Positions 18,662 to 28,091 of a stretch of 64,000 nucleotides of DNA are shown piece by piece. The position numbers and the translations under genes are program-made. The notes under the pieces were generated by a model that did not search any database, was not told where the DNA came from, and saw nothing but the letters and a program-made list of their open reading frames with translations. Source of the stretch: an uncultured Winogradskyella sp. (GTDB lineage Bacteria > Bacteroidota > Bacteroidia > Flavobacteriales > Flavobacteriaceae); NCBI RefSeq assembly GCF_947496485.1, contig NZ_CANMCZ010000006.1:142870-206869 (forward strand), read 5' to 3'. Each line of letters starts with the position of its first letter. Positions within the stretch are counted from its first letter, which is position 1.

Positions 18662-18683
18662 AAGACAGATATTTGGCTGTCTT
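18662..18683 (+). other. Short hairpin in the leader of the M36 peptidase gene
   Basis: Perfect inverted repeat AAGACAG / CTGTCTT with an 8-nt loop, 53 bp before the ATG. There is no T-run, so it is not a terminator; it may be an mRNA leader structure or an operator. Confidence 0.35.
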
Positions 18684-18735
18684 TAAATGTCCAAAACAAT
18701 TTTACAACTGCCTTTATTTATTAAATACCAAAATC

Positions 18736-21700
18736 ATGAAAAGCAACTATATGATAATTCTTATGTGTTTTACATTTATGTATAATGCATTTTCTCAGAC
18801 TAAAATGGACGATTTGGCTCGTTCTCATTTTGAAGAAACAACACAAAACCCCAAGTTCAATAAAGAAGATTTCTCTGAATGGAAAGTAAATAAAATTACA
18901 CCATCACTAAATCCAGAGATACAACATGTATATATACAGCAGTATGCAAACGGTATTCCTATTAAAGGTGCTACCTACAAATTAACGGTTAAAAACGAAA
19001 AGGTCATTTGGCATTATAACCAATTTGTTAATGATATTAATAAAAAAATTAAACTGACTTCTGCAGCTTTAAGTCCAGAAAGTGCAATCAATAAAAACGC
19101 ACAATATCATCAGTTAAAAACCCCTGTATTAAAACATAAAAAAACTCTTGGTGAGAAAATTAGCTTTAACAATACTGGAATAAGTTCAACACCTTTAAAG
19201 GCTAAACTTAATTACATACCTTATAAAAATGAACTCAGATTAGTTTGGTCCATTAGCTTAAATGAGAAAACAGGTAAACATTCTTGGAAAGACGATGTTG
19301 ATGCCGTAACAGGTGAGGTATTGAAAAGTAAGGATCTAATTCTTTCTTGTAGTTGGGGAGGCGAAAAAAATATAGCCAATGAAAAACCTAAAAATCACCC
19401 AAAAAAGAATGATTATGTTAAAAAACTTAACACCAAACTTAAACTAATTACAAATTCAAACTTCAATTCAGGTTATCGTGTATATGCAATGCCTCTAGAA
19501 AGTCCTTTATTTGGAGCTCAAAGTATTGTAAGTAATCATCATAGTCCTTTAGCATCACAATATGGCTGGCATAGTGTTAATAATCCAAATGGTCATGAGT
19601 TTACTATTACAAGAGGTAATAACGTTTTAGCGCAAGACGACTCAGCAGCTGTCAATCCTTATACACCAAATGGAACTGCACCAACTGGCACTTTATATAA
19701 CAATGGTACTTTAAACTTTTATTTTCAGTATAATAATTCGTTAAGTCCAACTAGTCCCCAGAACAAAAAAGCCGCGATTACAAATCTCTTTTATTGGGTT
19801 AATATTGCACATGATGTGTCATATCATTACGGATTTGATGAAGCAAGTGGTAATTTTCAACACAACAATTTTGATAGGAATGGTGATACTAATAGTCCTT
19901 TACCTGATCCAATATTTGCAGACGCTCAAGACACAGGTGACCAAAATAGTATTGGGAGGTTTTCTCCTACAGATGATGGAGAAAGCCCTAGGTTAACAAT
20001 GTTTGCAAATTCTAATTTAATTGATAATAGAGATACTTCATTAGCCAACTTAATTATTGCCCACGAGTACGCTCACGGCATCTCAACACGTCTAGTAAAC
20101 GGTGGAATAGATGCTACTGATTACCCAGGAGCTGATAACAATGAAGAAAACATGAATGAGGGTTGGAGCGACTGGTTTGGCTTAATGTTAACTATAAACC
20201 CTGATGCTGAAAACCCAAGAACTAGGACTATTGGTAATTATGTTAGTAATCAAGATGAAGATGCAACGTCAAATGAGTTCAGGCCAACACCTTATTCAAC
20301 TGATATGAATATAAACGGATTAACCTATGCAAATATAAACTCAAGTATGACTTCGCACCAAGTAGGCTTTATTTGGGCTACTATACTATGGGATTTATCA
20401 TGGGCACTAATCGACGCAGAAGGTTATGATAGTGACCTATATACAGGTACAGGTGGTAACAATAAAGCCATGGCTCTAATAATTGAAGGTATAAAAAACA
20501 CACCTCGCATAATGGGCTTTGTGTCTGGAAGAGATGCTATTTTACAAGCAGACCAGGATCTCTATAATGGCCAATTCGAATGTTTAATTAAAGAAGTCTT
20601 TCGTCGTAGAGGTGTAGGATCTAGAGCTGAAGAAAGTCCTGATTCTTTGGGTGGTCAACGCCCATCATTTGATGCATCTTGTGAAGTAGAGGAATGTTCT
20701 AATACTATTACACCAAATTATAGCGAAGGATTTGAAACCTCTATGGGTTTTTGGACTCAGTCTTCTTTAGATGATTTAGATTGGGTTAGAAATTCTGGCA
20801 GTACACCTACAAGTGGTACTGGTCCAGATGGAGGTAGTGATAGTTCAAATTTCTACATGTATACTTTAGCAACAAACAGTGGTTTTGGTAACTCTTTGAA
20901 ATCAGCCATATTAAACTCACCATGTATAGATTTGACTGGTATTACAAATGCTAACTTTAGCTTCGATTATCACATGGAAAACCCAGGTGGTAGAGGAGGT
21001 GAACTTCTACTTGAAGTAAGCAATAATGCAGGACTTAGCTGGTCTAATTTATGGGGTGAAATAAATAGTACTGGTAATAATTGGATTACAGTTAATATAG
21101 ACCTTATAGACTATGTTGGCGATGAAATACAACTTCGTTTTAAAAGATTGAATGCTACAAATGAAACAGCAGACGTGGCAATTGATAATATTAATCTCAA
21201 CCAAACACAAGATGAAGATTGCTCACAAGCCTATGTAAAGATAACATCAAATACTCCTTTAGATTGTGAGGTATTAGGTTCTGATTTTGAATTTCAAATA
21301 TGTGGAACATACTGTGAAAGTGAAAATAGTGGTCAATCTTTACAAAATCTAGAAGTAATAATACTAGACGCAGATAATAACACTGAAATTAGTTCAATTC
21401 CTGCGAATGAAATAGATTTTTTCTTGAATTCTAATGGTGAATATAGTTATTGTGCTACTATTACAGAATCCAATTTTACCAATGGACTTATTGGTAATTA
21501 CAACTTTAAAGCTTTAGCTTCATTTTATACACAAGGCACCAATGAAGTATTTGAGCTAGCTGATATGGCTGAAGGGATTTCTTTTGAAAATTGTCAAATA
21601 GAATGTCCTCCTTTCATTGATGTGACTATTGAAGATAATCGCATCTTAAAATGGCAGACTGAAGAAGAAGTTGAAGAATATACGTTTGTTTTCGCAGAAA

Positions 21701-22161
21701 ATAGAGAATGTGTTAGTACAGAAGAATTTGAATTTTATTACACTGTTAGCCTATCTAACAACTATTATGACCTAGGTCCGTTGATAAAAAAGTTCAATGG
21801 TATATGTATGCAATACAAAATAATATCCGAATGTGGGGCTGAAACACCTTGGTGTAATATATTTTCTAATGGCGAAGAATGGGTTTTTCTAGATGGAAAT
21901 TGTCTAAATCAGCAGCGAATAGCTAAAAACAATATTACCGTATTTCCAAATCCTGTAAAAGCTGCCTCCACTTTCAGAATTAAAGGTTTAGAAGCTTATG
22001 ATGTAATTAGCATTGAAGTAAACGATTTATTTGGTAACATAAAGTATAGACATAAACTTAAGTCTGATACAATTAGATTAGGTAATCTTAATACTGGTAT
22101 TTACTTTATTTCAATATCTACTAAACAAGGTATAATTCAGAAGAAAATTATTGTGGAATAA
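18736..22161 (+). CDS. M36 (fungalysin-type) metallopeptidase with T9SS sorting domain
   Basis: 1141 residues. Signal peptide (MKSNYMIILMCFTFMYNAFSQ), FTP-like propeptide (about 30-220, with HVYIQQYANGIPIKGATYKL), M36 catalytic domain with zinc motif HEYAH (His443, Glu444, His447) and third ligand Glu475 in MNEGWSDWFG, an MAM/jelly-roll-like binding domain (about 660-820), a Cys-containing module shared with the preceding gene (about 835-955), and a type A sorting domain ending IIQKKIIVE. A TTG 63 bp upstream is in frame but would precede the signal peptide and lie inside a hairpin; the ATG is chosen. A secreted protease for protein degradation, exported by the T9SS encoded in this window. 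Confidence 0.95.
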   Translation: MKSNYMIILMCFTFMYNAFSQTKMDDLARSHFEETTQNPKFNKEDFSEWKVNKITPSLNPEIQHVYIQQYANGIPIKGATYKLTVKNEKVIWHYNQFVNDINKKIKLTSAALSPESAINKNAQYHQLKTPVLKHKKTLGEKISFNNTGISSTPLKAKLNYIPYKNELRLVWSISLNEKTGKHSWKDDVDAVTGEVLKSKDLILSCSWGGEKNIANEKPKNHPKKNDYVKKLNTKLKLITNSNFNSGYRVYAMPLESPLFGAQSIVSNHHSPLASQYGWHSVNNPNGHEFTITRGNNVLAQDDSAAVNPYTPNGTAPTGTLYNNGTLNFYFQYNNSLSPTSPQNKKAAITNLFYWVNIAHDVSYHYGFDEASGNFQHNNFDRNGDTNSPLPDPIFADAQDTGDQNSIGRFSPTDDGESPRLTMFANSNLIDNRDTSLANLIIAHEYAHGISTRLVNGGIDATDYPGADNNEENMNEGWSDWFGLMLTINPDAENPRTRTIGNYVSNQDEDATSNEFRPTPYSTDMNINGLTYANINSSMTSHQVGFIWATILWDLSWALIDAEGYDSDLYTGTGGNNKAMALIIEGIKNTPRIMGFVSGRDAILQADQDLYNGQFECLIKEVFRRRGVGSRAEESPDSLGGQRPSFDASCEVEECSNTITPNYSEGFETSMGFWTQSSLDDLDWVRNSGSTPTSGTGPDGGSDSSNFYMYTLATNSGFGNSLKSAILNSPCIDLTGITNANFSFDYHMENPGGRGGELLLEVSNNAGLSWSNLWGEINSTGNNWITVNIDLIDYVGDEIQLRFKRLNATNETADVAIDNINLNQTQDEDCSQAYVKITSNTPLDCEVLGSDFEFQICGTYCESENSGQSLQNLEVIILDADNNTEISSIPANEIDFFLNSNGEYSYCATITESNFTNGLIGNYNFKALASFYTQGTNEVFELADMAEGISFENCQIECPPFIDVTIEDNRILKWQTEEEVEEYTFVFAENRECVSTEEFEFYYTVSLSNNYYDLGPLIKKFNGICMQYKIISECGAETPWCNIFSNGEEWVFLDGNCLNQQRIAKNNITVFPNPVKAASTFRIKGLEAYDVISIEVNDLFGNIKYRHKLKSDTIRLGNLNTGIYFISISTKQGIIQKKIIVE

Positions 22162-22181
22162 TATCCTTTTTAAATTATGCT

Positions 22182-22211
22182 AAAGGCTTTGATTATCATC
22201 AAAGCCTTTTT
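22182..22211 (+). terminator. Rho-independent terminator after the M36 peptidase gene
   Basis: Perfect 12-bp stem AAAGGCTTTGAT / ATCAAAGCCTTT, 4-nt loop, T-run. Sits between the convergent M36 and pafA genes. Confidence 0.9.
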
Positions 22212-22224
22212 CTATTTGCTTTCT

Positions 22225-23892
22225 CTAATCCAAAACAAACCCCAAAACCTCACCTGTAGCACCATTAGGAAAACTAATACCAAGTAAGGCTGAAATGGTT
22301 GGTGCAATATCAGGAATCACAGTTTTGTTATAAGTTTCACCTTGTTTTATACCTGCACCAAAAAATAACAAAGGCACATGCGTATCATAATTAAGACCGC
22401 TACCATGAGTAGAACCCGTTTTACTGTATGCAATATGAGCTATATCATCAACAACAATAACATCTCCAGAGCGTTTTTGGTTAAATCCATTTTGTAGTAA
22501 GGTTTCAATACCAGTTGTATAATTAGTACTATTCATTGTTGTAGCCGTATAAACTTTAGCAATATTTGGATAACTAATTTGTTCATCAACAAGTGCTTGT
22601 TCAACATCATGAATGTTTAAACCCAATTCTTTTAGCTTTGTCTTGTTAAAGAATATTTGATTGTTACTCACATTTTCTACTATATCTTTTGTTCCATAAG
22701 CAGATTCTAAAAAATTGGTAAACCGTTCCTTTCTATCATTATAATCCAAATAACCAGCAGGAATATTAACAGATTGTAAATATGCTGGCACGTTTACAGC
22801 ACCATGATCTGCTGTTAAAAACACTGAGTATTCGCCTTCACCAACTGTTTGATCTAAATAGTTGAATAAACGTTCTAAATCTCTATCTAAACGTATATAT
22901 GTATCCTCAATTTCTTTCGAATTAACTCCAAAATTATGACCAACATAGTCTGTACTAGAAAAACTCACAGCTAAGACATCTGTTTCGTTGTCTTGCCCTA
23001 AAGATTCACCCTTAATTGCCGCTAATGTAAAATCTACTGTAAGGCTATTACCATATGCAGTAGCTTTCAAAATATCAAATCCATTATTTTCAGATTTTAA
23101 AGCTTCTAAATCATAAGGAAATGTTGCCGTTTCTTTTCCTTTAAAACCGCGTTCAAAATTATTTAAGTCACTTCCACTTTCAATATAAGTTTCTATCGGT
23201 TGATACGTATCCCATATTTTGAAATAAGATTCAGCAGTATCTGAAGTATTAAAGTCTTTAACCCATTGCGGTAAATCATTTCTATAAAATGTACTTGTTA
23301 TCCATACACCTTCATCTTTACCATGAAACCAATACGCTGCATTAGCACTATGACCTGCAGGTAAAATAGCTCCTCTATCCTTAATTGCAATTCCAATGCT
23401 TTTGCCTCTCATTTGAGTAAACAATCGGTTTTCATCTGCAAAACTTGTCGTTAACATTCGGTGTGGTGACATTTTTCCTGCCATATCTTCTGTACCCACA
23501 GATTCAACACTATCATCACTAGCACAATACACAGTCTCTTTCGTTTCCTTATCATACCAATTATTAGATATTATGCCATGATACTTAGGTGTTGTTCCTG
23601 TGTAAACCGAAGCATGTCCAGGACCTGTATAGGTTGGCACGTAATTGAAGTGGTTGTTCTTACAGTTAAAACCTTCGTTCATCATACGCTTAAAACCACC
23701 TTCACCAAACTTAGATTCAAAACGTGTTAGGTAATCATAACGCATTTGATCTACAACAATACCAACGATTAATTTTGGCTTGGCACTATTAGTCGTATTA
23801 ACTGTATTTTCTATAGATGTCAATGTTTTATCCTGTGATCCACAAGAAGAAAACATAAATACAATTACAATTAGCGAAAGGAATTTTTTCAT
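22225..23892 (-). CDS. pafA: PafA-type alkaline phosphatase (lipoprotein)
   Basis: 555 residues, alkaline phosphatase superfamily. Lipobox FMFSSC (Cys17). Metal ligand Asp48 in VVDQMRYDYL, nucleophile Thr89 in PTYTGPGHASVYTG, then Asn110 (IISNNWYD), and Lys171/Arg173 in IKDRGAILPAGH. The Thr-Asn and Lys-x-Arg pattern with nearly the same spacing is that of PafA of Elizabethkingia meningoseptica, a calcium-tolerant, phosphate-insensitive monoesterase. Further metal ligands lie in SSTDYVGHNFG and LTADHGA. A longer frame starting at 23922 is rejected: a -7 box overlaps it and the lipoprotein signal begins at MKKFLSL. Supplies phosphate from organic phosphomonoesters at the cell surface. Confidence 0.92.
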   Translation of the reverse strand: MKKFLSLIVIVFMFSSCGSQDKTLTSIENTVNTTNSAKPKLIVGIVVDQMRYDYLTRFESKFGEGGFKRMMNEGFNCKNNHFNYVPTYTGPGHASVYTGTTPKYHGIISNNWYDKETKETVYCASDDSVESVGTEDMAGKMSPHRMLTTSFADENRLFTQMRGKSIGIAIKDRGAILPAGHSANAAYWFHGKDEGVWITSTFYRNDLPQWVKDFNTSDTAESYFKIWDTYQPIETYIESGSDLNNFERGFKGKETATFPYDLEALKSENNGFDILKATAYGNSLTVDFTLAAIKGESLGQDNETDVLAVSFSSTDYVGHNFGVNSKEIEDTYIRLDRDLERLFNYLDQTVGEGEYSVFLTADHGAVNVPAYLQSVNIPAGYLDYNDRKERFTNFLESAYGTKDIVENVSNNQIFFNKTKLKELGLNIHDVEQALVDEQISYPNIAKVYTATTMNSTNYTTGIETLLQNGFNQKRSGDVIVVDDIAHIAYSKTGSTHGSGLNYDTHVPLLFFGAGIKQGETYNKTVIPDIAPTISALLGISFPNGATGEVLGFVLD

Positions 23893-23919
23893 GCTTAGAT
23901 AGGTCTTACAATTCAATTT

Positions 23920-23927
23920 CAAAAATA
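23920..23927 (-). promoter_or_regulatory. -7 box of the pafA promoter
   Basis: Minus-strand TATTTTTG (TAnnTTTG), 27 bp before the chosen ATG. Its place over the alternative upstream start supports the shorter pafA frame. Confidence 0.45.
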
Positions 23928-24005
23928 CAATTTTTAGAACATCTTAATTTAAATTAACGTTAATAACTAATCATTTTTTATACATTAGCATTATCAAATT
24001 CTAGA

Positions 24006-24743
24006 ATGACATACCTCCATAATATAGGCGCTTACTTTATAATGATTAAAGATATGTTTCGCAAACCAACTAAATGGTCTGTGTTAAAAACTTTAATTCT
24101 TAAAGATATTGATGACCTCATCATTGGTTCCTTAGGAATTGTAGCATTTATAGCATTTTTTGTTGGAGGAGTTGTAGCGATACAAACGTCGTTAAATATT
24201 AGTAATCCATTAATCCCTAAATATCTAGTTGGTTTCGCAACTCGTCAATCTATTATTTTGGAGTTTGCTCCTACGTTTATTTCCATTATCATGGCTGGTA
24301 AGGTTGGATCTTTTATCACCTCTAGTATAGGTACCATGAGGGTTACAGAACAAATTGATGCGCTCGAAGTTATGGGAATAAATGCCATTAACTATCTTGT
24401 ATTTCCAAAGTTTGTTGCACTTACACTCTATCCTTTTGTTATTTCTATCGCTATGTTTCTTGGTGTACTAGGTGGTTTAGCAGCCTGCGTGTATGGTGGA
24501 TATGGTACTTATGAAGATTATATTTTTGGTGTGCAAAATGATTTTATTCCATTTCACATGGCTTATGCATTTATAAAAACTATGGTATTTGCATTTATCT
24601 TAGCAACAATACCGTCATTTTATGGATATTTTATGAAAGGAGGAGCGTTAGAAGTTGGTAAAGCCAGTACGACTTCATTCGTTTGGACTAGTGTTGTAAT
24701 TATTTTGTTAAACTTCTTACTAACAAGTTTATTATTAGGCTGA
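24006..24743 (+). CDS. mlaE: MlaE-family ABC transporter permease
   Basis: 245 residues with five to six hydrophobic segments and the MlaE family core: VVAIQTSLNIS, LEFAPTFISIIMAGKVGSFITSSIGTMRVTEQIDALEVMGINAINYLVFPKFVAL. The EQIDALEVMGI sequence is the signature that couples to MlaF. It transports phospholipids between inner and outer membrane. Its stop codon overlaps the mlaF start by one base (TGATG), so the two are translationally coupled. No mlaD is adjacent; in flavobacteria it is often elsewhere. Direction of lipid transport cannot be told from sequence. Confidence 0.93.
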   Translation: MTYLHNIGAYFIMIKDMFRKPTKWSVLKTLILKDIDDLIIGSLGIVAFIAFFVGGVVAIQTSLNISNPLIPKYLVGFATRQSIILEFAPTFISIIMAGKVGSFITSSIGTMRVTEQIDALEVMGINAINYLVFPKFVALTLYPFVISIAMFLGVLGGLAACVYGGYGTYEDYIFGVQNDFIPFHMAYAFIKTMVFAFILATIPSFYGYFMKGGALEVGKASTTSFVWTSVVIILLNFLLTSLLLG

Positions 24744-25510
24744 TGATAGAGGTAAAAGATTTACATAAATCGTTTGGTGATGCTCATATCCTTAAAGGAA
24801 TTACTACTTCCTTTGAAAAAGGAAAAACCAATCTTATTATTGGACAAAGTGGTTCAGGTAAAACTGTCTTTTTAAAATGTCTATTGGGCTTATTTGAGTT
24901 TGAACAAGGCTCTATTTCCTATGATGGTAAATTTTTCAGTAAGTTGAGCGGTGATGAAAAACGAGAATTAAGATCAAAAATTGGAATGGTATTTCAAGGT
25001 AGTGCTTTGTTTGATTCTATGACTATTGCAGAGAATGTGATGTTTCCATTACAAATGTTTACTAAAATGAATAAAAGTGAAATGGAAGACAGAGCAGATA
25101 CAGTTTTAAAACGAGTTAATTTACCTGATGCCCATAAAAAAATGCCGAGTGAAGCTTCTGGTGGAATGCAAAAACGTGTTGCTATTGCACGCGCTATTGT
25201 GAATAATCCTAAATATCTATTCTGTGATGAACCAAATTCTGGTTTAGACCCAAAGACTGCTATCGTAATAGATAATCTTATCCAAGAAATTACTGACGAA
25301 TATCAAATAACAACTGTTATTAACTCTCATGATATGAATTCTGTAATGGAGATTGGTGAAAAAATCGTATTCCTCAAAGATGGTCTAAAAGCCTGGGAAG
25401 GCTCTAAAGAAACCATATTTAGAACCGATAATGAAGTGGTTACTGACTTTGTCTATTCTTCAGAATTATTTAAAAAAGTACGTAAAATGTATATAGAAGA
25501 GAATGAATAA
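24743..25510 (+). CDS. mlaF: MlaF-family ABC transporter ATP-binding protein
   Basis: 255 residues. Walker A GQSGSGKT (34-41), Q-loop VFQGSALFDSMTI, signature ASGGMQKRVAIARAI, Walker B YLFCDEPNSGLDP and switch His in INSHDMNS. The degenerate SGGMQKR signature (instead of SGGQ) and the GSALFDSMTIAENVMFP segment are typical of MlaF. Pairs with the permease encoded one base upstream to power phospholipid transport for outer-membrane lipid asymmetry. Confidence 0.95.
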   Translation: MIEVKDLHKSFGDAHILKGITTSFEKGKTNLIIGQSGSGKTVFLKCLLGLFEFEQGSISYDGKFFSKLSGDEKRELRSKIGMVFQGSALFDSMTIAENVMFPLQMFTKMNKSEMEDRADTVLKRVNLPDAHKKMPSEASGGMQKRVAIARAIVNNPKYLFCDEPNSGLDPKTAIVIDNLIQEITDEYQITTVINSHDMNSVMEIGEKIVFLKDGLKAWEGSKETIFRTDNEVVTDFVYSSELFKKVRKMYIEENE

Positions 25511-25511
25511 G

Positions 25512-27005
25512 TTAATTTCTTCTCACGAAGATAGTATCAACTTTCAATTCTTCTTTTAACCATTTTTGCAATGCTCGTTCTCTAACCAAAACCACACTAT
25601 CAGATAAAGATACTTTCCACCTTACATTGGCAACGGTTACCGTATCTATATTTATAAAATCTTTAGATTCTAACATTTTCGCATATCCGAAAAACTCTAA
25701 ATCGTTAAATCTTACTTTGGCATCTTTAGATAAGGCACTAAAAGATATTGAATTCTTATTTGTGTTTTTGGATTCTATAAGCTGATTTAAATTAGTGATG
25801 TTTTCCTCTAATTCTGTTATTTGTTTTTGAAGTCCGTCTATAACATTATCTTTTCTATCTAAATCTGCATATGCCCTGTCTAGTGACTGTATCAAACGGT
25901 CTGCACTCCTCGTTTTATTTGCATTGATTACCAATTCAAAGTCCTGAAGGTTTTCATAATTCTTCTTTTCGTTTTGAATATCCGAAATCATTTCATCACT
26001 AACATCTCCATTAAAAAAGAGACTTAACTTCTTATTATCTGTATCTAAAACTTTTCTTTGTAGCCATAAGTTAGGGTTAGATTCAATCTCATTTTCTACA
26101 AAATTTTTGTAATCTCTTTCGTATTTGTTCTCCTGTAATACAGTTAAAAATGTCCAAATTGCAGGTATCATAACTATAATAGCTATTAGCATTGCAAATC
26201 TTGAGATACGTTTACGTTTTGCCGAATTAGCGTATTTAAGCATTGGAAAACGTAATATTTTTAATACTAAAAATGTTGCTAACGCTATGAATATGGTATT
26301 GATAGTAAACAAGTACATTGCACCACCAAAAAACTGCCAATTACCCTCAGCCAAACCATAACCTGCTGTACATAATGGCGGCATTAAAGCTGTTGCGATG
26401 GCGACACCAAAAATAACAGAGGCAATAGTTCCTTTTTTTGTACGTGCTATGATTAGAGCCAAACCACCAAAGAAGGCAATAAGTACGTCTCTAATATCTG
26501 GACGTGTTCTCCCTAAAAGTTCTGAAGTTTCTTCACTCAAAGGAAATAACCAGAAGAATAAAAAAGCAGTTAATAAACTCAACACAATCATTGTCGCTAA
26601 GTTTATCAATGATTTCTTTAAAGTGTCAATATCATTAATAGCTATAGACATACCAACTCCTAAAATTGGACCCATTAATGGCGAAATTAACATGGCACCA
26701 ATCACAACAGCAGTAGAGTTCGCATTGAGACCAACCGAAGCCACGAATATAGAACAAACTAAAATCCAAGCCGTTGCTCCCTTAAAAGGAATATCAGCTT
26801 TTATAGCAGAAATAGTTGCATCTCTATCTGTGTCATCCCTAAAGTCGAGTAGCTCGCTTAAAAACGTTTTTGTACTAGCAAATAAGCCTCGTGCATCCTT
26901 TCTTACAGCGTCTTTCTTTTCTTCAACAGCATTCTCCTTATTTATTTCGTTTGTTATTTGCGATTTCTCCTCCTCAGAAAAGTTAAATTTATTTTCTTCA
27001 CTCAT
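25512..27005 (-). CDS. DUF389 / TIGR00341 family membrane protein with coiled-coil C-terminus
   Basis: 497 residues. A cytoplasmic N-terminus (1-65) with charged repeats, a DUF389 core of six or so helices (about 75-290) including GLNANSTAVVIGAMLISPLMGPILGVG and ATALMPPLCTAGYGLAEGNW, then a soluble C-terminal part with a coiled coil (about 375-415, DNVIDGLQKQITELEENITN) and an alpha/beta end (KLSLFFNGDVSDEM and following). The function of DUF389 is unknown; some relatives are proposed transporters. Starts 3 bp after the manC stop, so last in an sprT-like/manC/DUF389 operon. Confidence 0.85.
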   Translation of the reverse strand: MSEENKFNFSEEEKSQITNEINKENAVEEKKDAVRKDARGLFASTKTFLSELLDFRDDTDRDATISAIKADIPFKGATAWILVCSIFVASVGLNANSTAVVIGAMLISPLMGPILGVGMSIAINDIDTLKKSLINLATMIVLSLLTAFLFFWLFPLSEETSELLGRTRPDIRDVLIAFFGGLALIIARTKKGTIASVIFGVAIATALMPPLCTAGYGLAEGNWQFFGGAMYLFTINTIFIALATFLVLKILRFPMLKYANSAKRKRISRFAMLIAIIVMIPAIWTFLTVLQENKYERDYKNFVENEIESNPNLWLQRKVLDTDNKKLSLFFNGDVSDEMISDIQNEKKNYENLQDFELVINANKTRSADRLIQSLDRAYADLDRKDNVIDGLQKQITELEENITNLNQLIESKNTNKNSISFSALSKDAKVRFNDLEFFGYAKMLESKDFINIDTVTVANVRWKVSLSDSVVLVRERALQKWLKEELKVDTIFVRRN

Positions 27006-27008
27006 AGT

Positions 27009-28091
27009 TTAACCATATTCCTCTCCAAAATTAGCTTTCACATTTTGAAGTACTTTTTTAATATCTTGTTCTTTTGCTTTAGGAAAGATAACTAAAACTT
27101 CGTCTTTATCAACAATGATATAATCTTTTAGTCCATCCACAACAACAATTTTATTTGCTTTTGATCTTATCATATTACCAGACGCATCTTCCAATAACAC
27201 TTTAGAATTCACTATGGCATTATTGTTTTCATCCTTATCTAGCTTATCATAAAGACTTCCCCAAGTTCCAAGGTCATTCCAATCGAAAGTAGCAGGAATT
27301 ACATAAACGTTTTTGCTCTTTTCCATTATGGCATAATCTACAGAGATGTTTTCTGCTTTGGCATAATTATCTCTGATGAAATCGTCTTCAAACTCTGTGT
27401 TATAAACATTATAGCCGTTTTCAAATAGCTCAAATAATTCAGGTTGATTATTTTTGAACGCAGCAATAACCGATTTAGCACTCCACATAAAAATACCAGC
27501 ATTCCAAAGAAAATTACCTTGACTTATAAAGGACTTAGCTGTTTCATAATCTGGTTTTTCTCTAAATTGACTAACATGCGCAATACCTTGGGAAGATACT
27601 GCATCAAATTCTATATAACCATAACCTGTATTCGGAAACGTAGGAGTGATACCTAAAGTCATTAAAGTATCGTTTTCGGAACAAAAATTGAATGACTGCT
27701 TTACGTTATCTGAAAATGCTTGCTCATCTTCTATCCAATGGTCACTTGGTGCTACAATCATTACAGCATTTTCGTTTTCTTTCTGAATTTTTAAAGATGC
27801 ATATAATATACATGGTGCTGTATTTCGCATAGCCGGTTCTAAAACGACTTGACGCTTTGTAACACTCGGTAATTGCTCCATGACTAAATCATTGTAACGC
27901 TCATTAGTCAAAATGAAAATATTTTCTTCAGGAATCAATTGCGCTAAACGATTAAATGTTTTTTGAATTAGTGTATGACCAGTACCAAGCATGTCGTGAA
28001 ACTGCTTAGGAAAATCTTGTGTACTCACAGGCCAAAATCTTGAACCGACTCCACCTGCCATTAATATGGCGTAATAATTTTTATTTTTCAT
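27009..28091 (-). CDS. manC: Mannose-1-phosphate guanylyltransferase
   Basis: 360 residues. Nucleotidyltransferase motif AILMAGGVGSRFWPVSTQDFPKQF at the N-terminus, VVLEPAMRNTAPCILY, VAPSDHWIEDEQAF, FREKPDYETAKSFI and WNAGIFMW are all typical. Makes GDP-mannose from mannose-1-P and GTP for polysaccharide and glycoprotein synthesis. It lacks the C-terminal cupin isomerase of bifunctional enzymes, so only the transferase reaction is expected. Overlaps the stop of the upstream sprT-like gene by one base. Confidence 0.95.
   Translation of the reverse strand: MKNKNYYAILMAGGVGSRFWPVSTQDFPKQFHDMLGTGHTLIQKTFNRLAQLIPEENIFILTNERYNDLVMEQLPSVTKRQVVLEPAMRNTAPCILYASLKIQKENENAVMIVAPSDHWIEDEQAFSDNVKQSFNFCSENDTLMTLGITPTFPNTGYGYIEFDAVSSQGIAHVSQFREKPDYETAKSFISQGNFLWNAGIFMWSAKSVIAAFKNNQPELFELFENGYNVYNTEFEDDFIRDNYAKAENISVDYAIMEKSKNVYVIPATFDWNDLGTWGSLYDKLDKDENNNAIVNSKVLLEDASGNMIRSKANKIVVVDGLKDYIIVDKDEVLVIFPKAKEQDIKKVLQNVKANFGEEYG

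Noticed and set aside
18673..18735. Longer TTG-started version of the M36 peptidase
   Set aside because: Adds a non-signal-like segment before a clear signal peptide and overlaps a hairpin.
26398..27012. 204-codon plus-strand frame antisense to the DUF389 gene
   Set aside because: Ser/Ile/Lys-rich mirror of the membrane-helix codons of the real gene; no start signal, no domain.
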